A DNA stretch of 64,000 bases from Bradyrhizobium sp. 195 (GCF_023101665.1 NZ_CP082161.1:7608501-7672500), one strand, 5' to 3'; shown: positions 1 through 9,641, numbered from the stretch's first letter. Numbers and translations: made by a program. The notes: generated by a model not told the origin, from the sequence alone.

Positions 1-1
1 G

Positions 2-433
2 GTGCTCGGCGCGAGCCTCTGCTACGCGCTCGCACCAATCTGGGGGCAGCGGTTTTCGGGCCTGCCCGCGATCGTCACCGCAGCAGGGGCGATGAGCTGC
101 GCTGCGGTGCTGATGCTCCCGACCGCCGCAGCTCTCGAACAGCCGTGGAGGCTGGCACAGCCGCCCGCGCCGGCGATCGCAGCGGTGATCGCGCTCGGGG
201 TGGTCTGCACAGCCTTGGCGATGGTGATCTATTTCCGCCTGATCCACACGCTCGGCCCGCTCGGCACGACCAGCGGCAGCTATCTGCGTGCGGGCTTCGC
301 CGTGGCGCTCGGCACCGTATGGCTCGGCGAACGCTTTACCCAGTCCAGTCTTGTCGGAATGCTGCTCATTCTCGCCGGGGTGGTGGCGGTCACGGTGCCG
401 GGTGCCGCGACGCGCGCGCCGTCCCGCAATTGA
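2..433 (+). CDS. DMT-superfamily (EamA) transporter, C-terminal part
   Basis: This is the C-terminal half of an EamA-type drug/metabolite transporter. About 143 residues are visible against roughly 290 in the family, so the start lies upstream of the window. The visible part has four or five hydrophobic helices, and the stretch around residues 85-125 ([19 protein letters not shown]) matches the usual EamA ending, where a conserved Gly-Glu pair precedes the last helix. It should be an inner-membrane exporter or importer of unknown substrate. It lies 40 bp upstream of radC and is read here as chromosomal flank, not element cargo. Confidence 0.75.
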   Translation: MLGASLCYALAPIWGQRFSGLPAIVTAAGAMSCAAVLMLPTAAALEQPWRLAQPPAPAIAAVIALGVVCTALAMVIYFRLIHTLGPLGTTSGSYLRAGFAVALGTVWLGERFTQSSLVGMLLILAGVVAVTVPGAATRAPSRN

Positions 434-473
434 CGGTTGCAAAAGCGCAGGTCCCCGGCGATGCTGGCGGCCG

Positions 474-1100
474 ATGCCCGCCAAGCCGGACCACGACAAG
501 AGCAAGCCTGACGACGAGCCGCATTATCTCGGCCATCGCGAGCGCCTGCGCGAGCGCTTCTACAGCGCGGGTGCGGATGCGCTGAGCGATTACGAACTGC
601 TGGAGATGGCGTTGTTTCCGGCGCTGCCGCGGCGCGACACGAAACCTCTGGCGAAGACGCTGATCAAGACGTTCGGTTCGTTCGCCGAGGTCGTGCATGC
701 GCCGGTGGCGCGGCTGCGCGAGATCGACGGCATCGGCGAATCCGCGATCAACCAGCTCAAGCTGATCGCCGCGGCGGCGCACCGCGTCGCAAAGGGCGAG
801 GTCAACAGCCGCAACGCGCTGTCGTCCTGGAACGAGGTGATCGACTATTGCCGCACCAGCATGGCGTTCGCCGACAAGGAGCAGTTTCGCCTGCTGTTCC
901 TCGACAAGCGCAACCAGCTCATCGCCGACGAGGTGCAGCAGACCGGCACGGTCGACCACACCCCGGTCTATCCCCGCGAGGTGATCAAGCGCGCGCTGGA
1001 ATTATCGGCGACCGCCCTCATCCTGGTGCATAACCATCCCACTACCCCATTTCGATCACGCTGGATCACACTCAATACCGCTGAAATATCAATGAAATAG
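474..1100 (+). pseudogene. radC: radC, 3' end lost at the element junction
   Basis: RadC/JAB-domain protein (MPN+ metalloprotease-like fold). The N-terminal helix-hairpin-helix part is present ([13 protein letters not shown], about residues 85-97), and the JAB domain begins normally. The metal motif starts as LVHNHP and then stops matching the family: the expected Ser-Gly-Asp-Pro-Thr-Pro-Ser segment and the downstream Asp are replaced by about 20 unrelated residues and a stop. The catalytic site is therefore incomplete and the protein is probably inactive. The break lies at about 1040, some 200 bp before the integrase gene, so radC is inferred to be the integration target. The start at 474 gives the usual [12 protein letters not shown] N-terminus. 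Confidence 0.85.
1030..1050. other. Probable left attachment junction (attL) in radC
   Basis: RadC coding identity stops after CATAACCATCCC (1029-1040). The DNA to the right reads ACTACCCC and no longer encodes RadC. The integrase gene begins 200 bp further in. The second junction, which should carry the 3' part of radC and a repeat of the core, is outside the window, so core length cannot be defined here. Confidence 0.55.
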
Positions 1101-1240
1101 CCGCTTTTTGTGCATTGCGTACAGGGGGCGACTATGGCAAATTGGGGGTGGTTAGAGGGGTTGAAAACGGCTTTCCGATCCCAGCAAACGATCCCCGTTT
1201 CTCCTCGACCGATCCCAGTTGCGGGACCAGGAGGAACGCC

Positions 1241-2482
1241 ATGCCAAGCCTGACCGACACAGCAATCCGACATGCGCTAAAGCGCGTCGAGATGAGCCAG
1301 AAGCAAGAAAACCTCGCCGACGGCGAAGGGCGCGGCACCGGTCGTCTCGTCCTGGTCCTCAAGCCCATGCCGAAGCGCGTCACGGCCGACTGGATGGCGC
1401 AGCAGTGGCGCGACGGGAAGCGTACCAAGAAGAAGCTCGGCGCCTACCCGTCAATGTCGCTCGCGCAGGCGCGAGAAATCTTCAAGCGCGACTTCGCTGA
1501 CGTGATCCAGAAGGGCCGAAGCATCAAAATCGCGACCGACACGCGCCCTGGCACTGTGGCCGATCTTTTCGAGGGCTATGTCGCTTCGCTCAAGGCTGCG
1601 GACAAACCCTCCTGGAAAGAAACCGAAAAGGGCCTGAACAAGATTGCGGACACGCTCGGGCGCAACCGCCTCGCCCGCGATATCGAGTCAGAGGAAATCA
1701 TCGAACTGATCCGACCGATCTACGAACGCGGCGCCAAGTCGATGGCCGACCATGTGCGGTCGTACATGCACGCGGCCTTTAGCTGGGGCATGAAGTCAGA
1801 CAACGACTATCGGCAGCAATCCGCTCGGCGCTTCCGCATCCCCTTCAATCCGGCGACCGGCATTCCGACCGAACCGAAGGTCAAGGGCACGCGCTGGCTC
1901 GACGAAGACGAGTTCGTCCAGCTCTATCGCTGGCTAGAGTGCCCCGATACGCCTGTCCATCCGCCGTATACCCGTGCGGTCCGAATCCTCATGCTGACCG
2001 GCCAGCGAGTCGAGGAGATCGCGAGCCTCCACATCGACCAATGGGACGCTAAGGAGAAGATCATCGACTGGTCCACGACCAAGAACGACCAGCCCCATGC
2101 CGTTCCGGTGCCGAATCTGGCCGCAGAGTTGATCTCATCCATCAACGTCAACGAATACGGCTGGTTCTTCCCTTCGGCCAAGGATCCGTCGAAGCCCGTC
2201 AGCCACGGCACGCTTTATTCGTTCATGTGGCGCCAGCGGGACCGCGGCGTGATCCCCTATGTGACGAACCGCGACCTGCGCCGGACCTTCAAGACTTTGA
2301 CGGGCAAGGCCGGCATCCCGAAGGAAGTCCGCGACCGCCTGCAAAACCATGCCCTGCAGGACGTCAGCTCGAAGCACTACGACCGCTGGAACTACATGGC
2401 CGAGAAACGCGCTGGCATGATGAAATGGGACAAGTTCGTCCGTGCCATGCTTGCCAAGAAGCACGTGAAGATGGCCGCATGA
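1241..2482 (+). CDS. int: P4-type tyrosine recombinase / integrase of the element
   Basis: Site-specific recombinase expected to integrate and excise the element. The 413-residue product has an N-terminal arm-binding DUF4102-like domain (KLGAYPSMSLAQAREIF, about residues 65-85), a core-binding domain, and a C-terminal catalytic domain. The catalytic domain shows the first Arg in LTGQRVEEIASL, the box II region in NRDLRRTFKTL, a late His in LQNHAL and the Tyr nucleophile in SKHYDRW. The start at 1241 was chosen over the longer reading because AGGAGG lies six bases upstream. Its stop overlaps the start of the next gene (ATGA). Its place beside the broken radC is typical of an integrative element edge. 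Confidence 0.92.
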   Translation: MPSLTDTAIRHALKRVEMSQKQENLADGEGRGTGRLVLVLKPMPKRVTADWMAQQWRDGKRTKKKLGAYPSMSLAQAREIFKRDFADVIQKGRSIKIATDTRPGTVADLFEGYVASLKAADKPSWKETEKGLNKIADTLGRNRLARDIESEEIIELIRPIYERGAKSMADHVRSYMHAAFSWGMKSDNDYRQQSARRFRIPFNPATGIPTEPKVKGTRWLDEDEFVQLYRWLECPDTPVHPPYTRAVRILMLTGQRVEEIASLHIDQWDAKEKIIDWSTTKNDQPHAVPVPNLAAELISSINVNEYGWFFPSAKDPSKPVSHGTLYSFMWRQRDRGVIPYVTNRDLRRTFKTLTGKAGIPKEVRDRLQNHALQDVSSKHYDRWNYMAEKRAGMMKWDKFVRAMLAKKHVKMAA

Positions 2483-3822
2483 GTTCTACACCATCCAAGC
2501 CCCATCGCCGCGTTAAGACTGGTAAGGCGACCGTCGAGATCGACCTGCAGAGCTACTCTGCCTTTGTCGGCGATCTGAAACAGAAAATCGCAGCGGCACG
2601 GCACCGGGCCGGCCTTTCGGTCAATCGGGAGCTCGTCCTCCTGTACTGGACCATCGGTCGGGACATTCTCGGCCGACAGGAGCGAGAGGGTTGGGGCGCC
2701 AAGGTCATCGATCGGTTGGCGGAGGATCTCGGCCGAGCCTTCCCAGAGATGACCGGACTCTCGGCCCGAAACCTGAAATATATGCGCGCCTTCGCCGAGG
2801 CCTGGCCCGACAGCGAAATTGTGCAACAGGTTGTTGCACTATTGCCCTGGGGCCATAACGTCCGCCTTCTTGACGCCGTCAAAGCGTCCGAGGAACGCAC
2901 CTGGTACGCCCGGCAAGCGATCGAGCACGGCTGGAGCCGTAACGTCCTCGCCCACCAGATCGACAGCAATCTTTTCGCTCGTCAAGGCAGTGCGCTGACC
3001 AACTTCTCGCGAACCCTTCCGGCCGAGCAATCCGAGCTCGCTCAGCAAATCCTCAAGGACCCCTATACGTTCGACTTCCTCTCGCTTAGCCCCGAAATGC
3101 TGGAGCGCGATCTCGAACGTGGTCTCATCGCGCATCTGCGCTCGCTTATCCTCGAACTCGGCAAGGGGTTCGCCTTCGTTGGCAGCCAATACCACCTCGA
3201 AGTCGGCAGACAGGACTATTATCTCGACCTACTCTTCTATCATCTCCGACTGCGCTGCTTCGTGGTGATCGAGTTGAAGATCGAGGACTTCAAACCCGAA
3301 TTCGCGGGCAAGATGAACTTCTACCTGTCAGCCGTGGACGAGAAATTGCGCCATCCGGATGACAAGCCGACGATCGGCATCATTTTGTGCAAGGGGCGCA
3401 ACGAGGTGATCGTGGAATACGCCCTGCGAGATTCCAGCAAGCCGATGGGCGTCGCTCAGTATCAACTCTCCCATGCGCTCCCACCCCAGTTCGAGGAGGA
3501 TCTCCCAACTGTGGCGGAATTCGCCCGGGAGTTTCCGCTGATGTCCGTGGTCAAACTTCGCATCGAAATCGAGCGCGCGGTTCGCGACCTCGCCTCGGAA
3601 CGAGGCCTCGTCTTCGATCGGCCCGTTGGCATCATAAACATGCTGCGCGATCTACGACGGCAGGGACCGGTGCCCGCCAGCACCGAGCAGATGCTCGGCG
3701 CGCTGCGGGTCATGAACGAAGCCTCGCATGGCGTAGACGTCGACTCGGACGCGGCGAAGCGGGCCGTGGAGATTGGGACGGTCTTCCTCGCCGATCTCAA
3801 GGCATTGAACGCCGATGATTGA
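2479..3822 (+). CDS. DUF1016/YhcG-type PDDEXK nuclease-fold protein
   Basis: The 447-residue protein matches the YhcG/DUF1016 family. The N-terminal domain contains LVLLYWTIGRDI and LSARNLKYMRAFAEAWPD, followed by LPWGHNVRLLD. The C-terminal PDDEXK domain has DYYLDLLFYH followed by CFVVIELKIEDFKPEFAGKM, giving the Asp-x(n)-Glu-x-Lys pattern of a nuclease active site. Members are common in mobile elements and near restriction loci, but their function is poorly established. It overlaps the integrase stop by 4 bp and the next gene by 8 bp, so it is probably co-translated with both. Confidence 0.88.
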   Translation: MSSTPSKPHRRVKTGKATVEIDLQSYSAFVGDLKQKIAAARHRAGLSVNRELVLLYWTIGRDILGRQEREGWGAKVIDRLAEDLGRAFPEMTGLSARNLKYMRAFAEAWPDSEIVQQVVALLPWGHNVRLLDAVKASEERTWYARQAIEHGWSRNVLAHQIDSNLFARQGSALTNFSRTLPAEQSELAQQILKDPYTFDFLSLSPEMLERDLERGLIAHLRSLILELGKGFAFVGSQYHLEVGRQDYYLDLLFYHLRLRCFVVIELKIEDFKPEFAGKMNFYLSAVDEKLRHPDDKPTIGIILCKGRNEVIVEYALRDSSKPMGVAQYQLSHALPPQFEEDLPTVAEFAREFPLMSVVKLRIEIERAVRDLASERGLVFDRPVGIINMLRDLRRQGPVPASTEQMLGALRVMNEASHGVDVDSDAAKRAVEIGTVFLADLKALNADD

Positions 3823-4577
3823 GACGCTCAACGACGAAGCTATCGAGCGTCACAAGCAGGCGCTGATCGAACCGGCCGCCACGCTCTATGCCGTTCAGAA
3901 GGTGTACGGAGATCAGGCGAAGGCCAAAGCCATGGTCGCCTTTGGACGACTAATCGACGCCCACATGCTCGTGACTGGCGTGCTTGCCAGCGGTCTGCTG
4001 CGCATCAATGGGGCCATTGTGGAAGGTGATCAGACCTCCTTCGAACGCGATGCCCTGTTCGCGGCCTTCGTGATCGGCCTGGAACCATGTGAGAGAGCGA
4101 TCGCAGAGGCGCGCTATCTGCAGGCGCACGCCATGCTGCGCCAAGAACTTGAAATCCTCGCTCAGCTCAAGGCTGTCCGCGCAAATAGGCGAAAGCTCAA
4201 CGGTGCTCCGAATATCGCCGCCCTAGAGCAATCGCTAGCCCGGCTCTACGGCGGGCTATCACCCGCTGCCCATGTATCACAGCATCATATAGTTCAGAGT
4301 GCGACGTCCTGGGATGGCGAGATGGAGAATCTTCCCGGTCCGACGAATCTGACCCGCTATTTTCCTGAGACCGACGTGGGCCTCGCCCGAAGATCCTATG
4401 CGCCTGCATATCTACATGGTTCTCCGTCTGGTCGAGGAACTAAGCATCGACCTCGCCAGCAGTTACGACAGAGCAGCATTCACTGTGAGCGAGAACGAAG
4501 CGCTCAACTTAGCGATCGAGCTGATGATCGCTGAGGGCATGCTCGAACTCATCGACGCCGAATCTGCCGTGAGTTAA
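3815..4577 (+). pseudogene. Unrecognised gene with an internal frameshift, third in the integrase operon
   Basis: The reading frame from 3815 looks coding to about 4395, then turns into unlikely Arg/Ser/Gln-rich sequence ending at 4534. A different frame picks up at once (MRLHIYMVLRLVEELSID) and continues as an acidic, helical tail to TAA at 4575-4577. Joined, the product would be about 253 residues, mostly alpha-helical. I do not recognise the family. It overlaps the YhcG-type gene by 8 bp, so it belongs to that operon. A single indel near 4395 explains the break; a sequencing error cannot be excluded. Confidence 0.6.
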
Positions 4578-4680
4578 CAATGACATCACGAGCCTGCGGC
4601 GGACATGACGATCTCCCCTCCAGCCAGGATTTTCCAGAGCGCCGGTCGTTAGCGAACCTTGTCCGCCAATTGCGGCCAGT

Positions 4681-7128
4681 TCAGGCGGCAATCGCGCGAT
4701 CCGCTTCGAATCCGAAGGCCTGAGGCATCGCGATAGCATCGCCTTCGAAATTCCGAGCGATCTCAACCGCGATCAGGCTGTCGCCATCGAACGCAGGACT
4801 GAGCTCCAGGGTCAAATAGTCGAACAGGGCTCGCTCATGTACCGCGACGATCAGCTGCCGACCCATTCCTTTTGCGAGAGTACGCAGGAGGGCCGCGAAC
4901 TGCGCAATATGAACGTCGTCCATTGACTGGACGGGGTCATCCAGAACGAGCCAAGGCATGCGCGACGGCACAGAGAGGTGGAGGGCGAGAAACAGAGTCA
5001 GCGCCGCCGTATTGAGGTTGCCTTGGCTCAGCATTGCGCCTGGCGACCCGGACACTTTGCCGGAGCGGTGAAGTGTCTCAAGCACGGCTTCAACCTTGCC
5101 ACCGTCTCCGCTGGGTAACTTGAAGGCCGGCACAAATTGTTCGGAGGGTGCTAGGCGGACGAACAGGTCCCGCCAAATCTTATTGAGCGAAGTGTTGAAG
5201 ACCTTTTTGACAATGGCGGACCGCACTTTATCCGCCGTGTTGGCAACGCCTTTCGCGTGTTCGCGGCCGGCGCTAACCTGAGTTTCCGCCGCCTCAACGA
5301 TCGAAAACCGCTGGACCGCCGTGTCGCGCTGCCTCTTAAGGTCCGCAATCTGCCCCACGTCTTTGGCGTAGAGATCGAGTTCTGATAGCGCGCGGATTCT
5401 GTGTGACACCGCGGTCTGCGCAGCTTCCACCTTGCTAGAAAGCGTTCGCTCGGCGTCTGCCATGGCGGACTCAATGCTGTCAAAGCTGCTTGGCGACCGA
5501 CCAGTCAATCCCGTCACAAGTGCTTCAATGTCTGGGAGAAGTGAGGTGGAGATCTCATCACGCCGACGCGCAAGGGCGAGCGTCTCCCGCGCAGCCGCCG
5601 CATCTACCATTAGCGCCGTGCCGGCCACTGCAACGGCTCTGAGCGCATCTAGGCGCTGCGCGGCGCCGCGCATTTGAACAGCGCGCACGGGGAATTGCGC
5701 ATTATCTTCGTCCGAGAGCCTCCCGCCGGCTGCCGCGAGCAAATCCCGCTGGGCGACCGCGAGGCGATTACTCTCCTCGGCGCGCTCTGTTGCCAGCGAC
5801 TGCAGCCGGCCGGCTTCACTCGTCAGCGACGCAATTTTGGCCGCGATATGTGCCGATAACGGACCCGCATCTTTTTCCGTAAAGTCCCGTTCGCAGACTG
5901 GGCACGTCTCGCCCGCGATGTGAGGGGCTACGCCCGCCAGTGCACTCGCGAGCGACCTGGCGTCATCCACACCCGACGCCAGTGCCTGACTCAACTCCGC
6001 TATCCGGGTCGTTGACCGCTGTATCGTCGTGTTAAGATTGTTGACGCGCTCTGCCGCCTCAATATTGCCCCTAACCAGCGTCTCACAGCGGCTCGCCTCC
6101 GCATCTGCGCGCCGTGCAGCCATAGCGCGGCTCTTTTCGGGGCCGTCATCAATCCCCGGAATGTCAGAAAAAATGACCTGTAGTGTACTGATGATCGCCA
6201 TGAGATCGCGACCGTCACCCGCACGCCATGCGTCCACCGCCGCGAAAGCTGCCTGCTCGGCGCGCTCCTTTGTAGCTAGGTCATGGCTGAGGTCGGCTGA
6301 CGGCAGTGTCCTCCACCGTTCCATCACCGAACGCAGGTCCGAGCGGACGCCGCTTAACTCCGTCAGGTCACGCTCAGCATCACGAGCGACCTCTAACGCG
6401 GCCCGAACGACCCCGACGTCTGAGGTTTCGCTGACGACTAGGGCATCCCCTGATCGCAGCCCCGAAAGAGTTGCATTCAGAACGGCAAGTCGATCGGCGG
6501 ATGACCGGGTGACCGTCTCGATCGACCGCTCATAACCTGAAATCTCCACGCGCAGCGCTGTCTGCAGCGTCTCAAGGCGTCGATACTCCGGCACGAGATT
6601 TCGCACCCGAGCGACGTTAAAAGCGGGATAGAGTCCGTCGACGAGCGCATCCAATGGATCTAGTCCGAGCAACTCTTTCACGAACTGGGTAAGTGGCGAC
6701 GTCGTATCAGTTTTGTTGTCGTCATATAGCTCGAGCAATCGCCCAAGTGTCGCTTGCGGCAAATAACAGCGCTCCGCGAAAAATTTCGCGTCTTCGGCGT
6801 CGAGAAGCGGTGTAGGCGTAAACGCGGTATTCGAAAAATCAAGCGATCCGCCCAATCGTGCGCCATCGCGATAGGATGCGGTGGTCGTTAGCTGAACCGA
6901 TCCGCCAGGCGTATCAAGTGTTGTTAGGTAGGATTGATAGCCGTCACCGTCTTCGGCGAGATGCTTGATCCTCCCCGTGAGCGCTAGCTCAAGGGCCGAC
7001 AAGACACTGGTCTTGCCCATTCCATTGGTACCGTGGACGAGGACGACCTGGGCGTCGAGCGGAATGACGACCTTCCCCCGCAAGCTTCGGAAGTTCTCGA
7101 TCACCAGTGTCTTTAAACGAGGCTGCAT
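4681..7128 (-). CDS. Rad50/SMC-like ATPase, candidate LmuB of a Lamassu-type defence system
   Basis: 815-residue ABC-type coiled-coil ATPase. Walker A is HGTNGMGKTSVLSALE (about residues 33-48). A long helical region follows, centred on a CxxC zinc hook (GETCPVCERDF, about residue 440). The C-terminal head has a signature loop (LSQGNLNTAAL), Walker B (WLVLDDPVQSMDD) and a switch His (VAVHE). It therefore has both heads and a hook, as in Rad50. It starts at the overlapping TGATG with the preceding small gene, and is third in a SIR2-small-SMC operon, the order of Lamassu/DdmABC loci. It probably senses DNA structures and gates the SIR2 effector. A stand-alone RecN/SbcC-like role is the alternative. 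Confidence 0.85.
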   Translation of the reverse strand: MQPRLKTLVIENFRSLRGKVVIPLDAQVVLVHGTNGMGKTSVLSALELALTGRIKHLAEDGDGYQSYLTTLDTPGGSVQLTTTASYRDGARLGGSLDFSNTAFTPTPLLDAEDAKFFAERCYLPQATLGRLLELYDDNKTDTTSPLTQFVKELLGLDPLDALVDGLYPAFNVARVRNLVPEYRRLETLQTALRVEISGYERSIETVTRSSADRLAVLNATLSGLRSGDALVVSETSDVGVVRAALEVARDAERDLTELSGVRSDLRSVMERWRTLPSADLSHDLATKERAEQAAFAAVDAWRAGDGRDLMAIISTLQVIFSDIPGIDDGPEKSRAMAARRADAEASRCETLVRGNIEAAERVNNLNTTIQRSTTRIAELSQALASGVDDARSLASALAGVAPHIAGETCPVCERDFTEKDAGPLSAHIAAKIASLTSEAGRLQSLATERAEESNRLAVAQRDLLAAAGGRLSDEDNAQFPVRAVQMRGAAQRLDALRAVAVAGTALMVDAAAARETLALARRRDEISTSLLPDIEALVTGLTGRSPSSFDSIESAMADAERTLSSKVEAAQTAVSHRIRALSELDLYAKDVGQIADLKRQRDTAVQRFSIVEAAETQVSAGREHAKGVANTADKVRSAIVKKVFNTSLNKIWRDLFVRLAPSEQFVPAFKLPSGDGGKVEAVLETLHRSGKVSGSPGAMLSQGNLNTAALTLFLALHLSVPSRMPWLVLDDPVQSMDDVHIAQFAALLRTLAKGMGRQLIVAVHERALFDYLTLELSPAFDGDSLIAVEIARNFEGDAIAMPQAFGFEADRAIAA

Positions 7129-7715
7129 CAGTCGTCCTCTTCGTCTTCTGCGAGCGCAGCTTTGACCGAAGCGCTGATCGATTCTACTAGCGCGGCTTCA
7201 ACCGCAACCTTGCCGTGGGTCGCGGCGGCAAGGAGATTCTCAACCAAGGGGTCACCGGCCTTGGCGGCCAAAACGCGCCGAAGGTCCCCTTCCCAGTCCA
7301 ACAGCGTATCCGCCGCCTGCGGCCGAGCCAGAGGCAACAACACCGAAAGCCAGTCGCGCACCGCGTCTGTCGCTTTGGGACCAGTAGGCGCCCCCACGGG
7401 CAGCACGCGGCAGACCCGACCAATCGATTGTATGGTGTCCGCCGACGCTTGGCCCGATGTCAGGACAGCGGTTACCGGCCGCTTGGAGTGCATCACATCG
7501 AGCGCTCGCGTCAGCGCTAACACCTTGCGGATCACCCCATCATCGTCGGTATCCCCCTTAAGTTCAATCACGATGACCAGATCGTTCGCGCGCTCGCCGG
7601 CTACGAGCGCTGAGGTGAACTCAAATGACAAGGAGCCGACCTTTAGGGGTCGAGGCAGTTCGCGATAGCCGCCTTCCTGCACAAGAATCTCGACGACGCT
7701 CTCACTGGTGGTCAT
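7128..7715 (-). CDS. Small protein of the SIR2-SMC operon, candidate LmuC-position subunit
   Basis: 195-residue protein, not recognised with certainty. The middle contains FEFTSALVAGERANDLVIVIELKGDT: an acidic residue, then ANDLVIVIELK, which resembles the Asp-(x)n-Glu-x-Lys core of PD-(D/E)XK nuclease folds. The C-terminal half is helical and ends in an acidic tail. It overlaps the SIR2 gene by 4 bp and the SMC gene by 1 bp, so the three are translationally coupled. By position it corresponds to the small middle subunit of Lamassu (LmuC/DdmB), but sequence alone does not prove homology. Confidence 0.6.
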   Translation of the reverse strand: MTTSESVVEILVQEGGYRELPRPLKVGSLSFEFTSALVAGERANDLVIVIELKGDTDDDGVIRKVLALTRALDVMHSKRPVTAVLTSGQASADTIQSIGRVCRVLPVGAPTGPKATDAVRDWLSVLLPLARPQAADTLLDWEGDLRRVLAAKAGDPLVENLLAAATHGKVAVEAALVESISASVKAALAEDEEDD

Positions 7716-9412
7716 AAGCCAACCTCATCTCGGAAGGCTTCTCGCAAGCCGGCGAGGCTCGGGGCGCCCGCCAGCATTGGCCCGAAGGCAATCAGCCGCG
7801 GTGCGATCTTGCCACTTCTCAGCCGCGAACGGGGATTGCGTTGTTGCCGTTCGGTAACCCGCCTTGAGCAGATCACAACGACATCGTCATCGTCTTCGTC
7901 GAATGCACCACACTCCATCAAGCTGGTAATATTATCGTCGTTTGCGGCGAAGAAAATCCGTGCCTCTGCCGTCGCTGAAGATACCCGCAATGCGGCCGAT
8001 CGGATTTCAGCGGGATCGTCGACGCCCGGAGCCCAAGCGGTTGCCTCGCACTCAAGCCCGATGAGTCCCATTGCAGCGGCAGCTTCACGCTGCCCCGTGC
8101 TGGCGAGGCCCAGCTTACCCTTCATAAGGTGCGCGGGCTGCTCATCGACTGGGAAATAAGCAGCAAGACCCGCCGGGCTTGAACCGTTCTGCAGCTGGTG
8201 CCGTGCTCGCGCCAATCCGCCCGCTAATCCTTTCGCGAACAGGAGCCGGTCATCGTCGGCGCCCTGAGCCGCACGATCGCGCAAATGCGTCAAGCCATGC
8301 GCGATCCTCGCATGCCCGTTGTCACCAAGACCCGGTGCGACGATGTCACTGGCCAGTATTTTCGCCTTGGTAGTAAGCACGTTCAGCAACAAAGCCAGCA
8401 GCAGCGGCTTTGCATAAGCCTGCAAGCATGCCGACTTCCAGATCGCTTCGCGGTTGGCTTCATATTCCTTACCATAGGCGACGCTCAGGAGATCTTTTTG
8501 ATCGTCACCAAGCTCATTTGCTGAAAAGACGATGGGCGCGGGCTCATCTTTCCAGTTCCAGCCCTTGTGCGCATTCACCTGACCAAACAAATTTTTGATG
8601 TTTTCGTCCTGCGCCGACAAGCCAATCATGAGCGTGCGCGCGCGCTGGATCAGCGCTTCAAGCTGGTCGCGAGTAATCTTGAACGTGTCGTTTCCCATCC
8701 AGCTCGTGATCTGTGCGGAACGAGCAACTAAGAGCGGTCGGTATTTGCCCTCATCTTCGATCGCTCGAAGTGCGCAGCCGTGAAATTTGTACAATTTGGC
8801 CGCCGCGGCCGCACCGCGCAGATCGTCGCCTGTAACAGTGACGCGGTAGAAGGTATCGGAATGGCCCAGAGCCTTCATCGCCCCCTCGAGCAGGCCGTCC
8901 CAGTTTGCGGTGGCGAGTTCGGTGACAGTGCCTTCGAGCGCAAGCATCCCGATTGCCAAATGCTCCGCATCGGGATTCTGATTTGAGAATGTATTCCTAA
9001 AATCGACGCCAACCCATAGAAGATAGTCAAGACTTTCCGCGGGTATCTCGACTGATAGAACCTTTGAGTATTGGTTCCAGAGTCGGCCCAATAAAGCTTT
9101 GCGGCAGGCCCAAGTTGCCACGGGCTTAGCCAAATCAATTTCCTTGCGCTCATCGGCGGAAGGCGATGCCATTCCAAGGATTTTCTCTAGCGCCTTACCG
9201 TAAGGGCACGCGGGATCAGCGGTGGTATGTGTCCTTAGAAAATCAATCAGCTTCTCCAGAACCCCATCGAGCCCAACAACTCGCTCACGGGAGATCCCCG
9301 ACCCAAGCCAGAAAGCATAGCCGCCTTGGGCAATGCTATCGCTCAAGCCCTGGAAAGCCCCGTCCAGCAGATCTAGAGTTTCTTTGACCGTGATGGTCCC
9401 AGCCGTCGGCAA
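7712..9412 (-). CDS. SIR2-like domain protein, probable NAD-consuming effector
   Basis: 566-residue protein. The first half shows the SIR2 signature set: a nucleotide-binding loop in FWLGSGISRE (about residues 34-43), TANWDGLLE (about residue 170) and KFHGCALRA (about residue 210), so the conserved Asn and His that bind and cleave NAD are present. The second half is helical and not recognised. No signal peptide or membrane segment is seen. It is the first gene of the operon with the small protein and the Rad50-like ATPase. SIR2 proteins in such operons usually deplete NAD to abort infection or plasmid carriage. That role is inferred from family and context. Confidence 0.82.
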   Translation of the reverse strand: MPTAGTITVKETLDLLDGAFQGLSDSIAQGGYAFWLGSGISRERVVGLDGVLEKLIDFLRTHTTADPACPYGKALEKILGMASPSADERKEIDLAKPVATWACRKALLGRLWNQYSKVLSVEIPAESLDYLLWVGVDFRNTFSNQNPDAEHLAIGMLALEGTVTELATANWDGLLEGAMKALGHSDTFYRVTVTGDDLRGAAAAAKLYKFHGCALRAIEDEGKYRPLLVARSAQITSWMGNDTFKITRDQLEALIQRARTLMIGLSAQDENIKNLFGQVNAHKGWNWKDEPAPIVFSANELGDDQKDLLSVAYGKEYEANREAIWKSACLQAYAKPLLLALLLNVLTTKAKILASDIVAPGLGDNGHARIAHGLTHLRDRAAQGADDDRLLFAKGLAGGLARARHQLQNGSSPAGLAAYFPVDEQPAHLMKGKLGLASTGQREAAAAMGLIGLECEATAWAPGVDDPAEIRSAALRVSSATAEARIFFAANDDNITSLMECGAFDEDDDDVVVICSRRVTERQQRNPRSRLRSGKIAPRLIAFGPMLAGAPSLAGLREAFRDEVGL

Positions 9413-9641
9413 TCGGTGTCTCCCCCCTTATTCACGCCGATGCCAACGGCTTCAACGCACGCAGAGATACACAGTCTGCGAATCCCTCTCAACCTTGGCA
9501 GAACGGCGTCGAAACATAAAGCCCGCTCGACAAAGCAGCGATAAATACAGCAGCTTCCACAAGTAGTATTCGAGCGCTCTCCGTGAGATGACAGGCTGTC
9601 ATTGCAGGCAGCGCAGCCAAAACAAAAGATAGGCGAATGAC
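9413..9641. other. Divergent intergenic region with presumed promoters
   Basis: 229 bp between the SIR2 operon (leftward) and the frameshifted nuclease-like gene (rightward). No gene is seen. It must hold the promoters of both transcription units, but no clear -35/-10 pair stands out by eye. Confidence 0.4.

Noticed and set aside
1..1240. tRNA-based attachment site
   Set aside because: No tRNA-like cloverleaf sequence was seen at the left edge; the break lies within radC.
1241..2482. Integrase box II begins with Arg (NRDLRRT), not His, considered as an inactivating change
   Set aside because: To my knowledge RDIRRT/RDLRRT is the usual form in this integrase subfamily, and the other catalytic residues are present.
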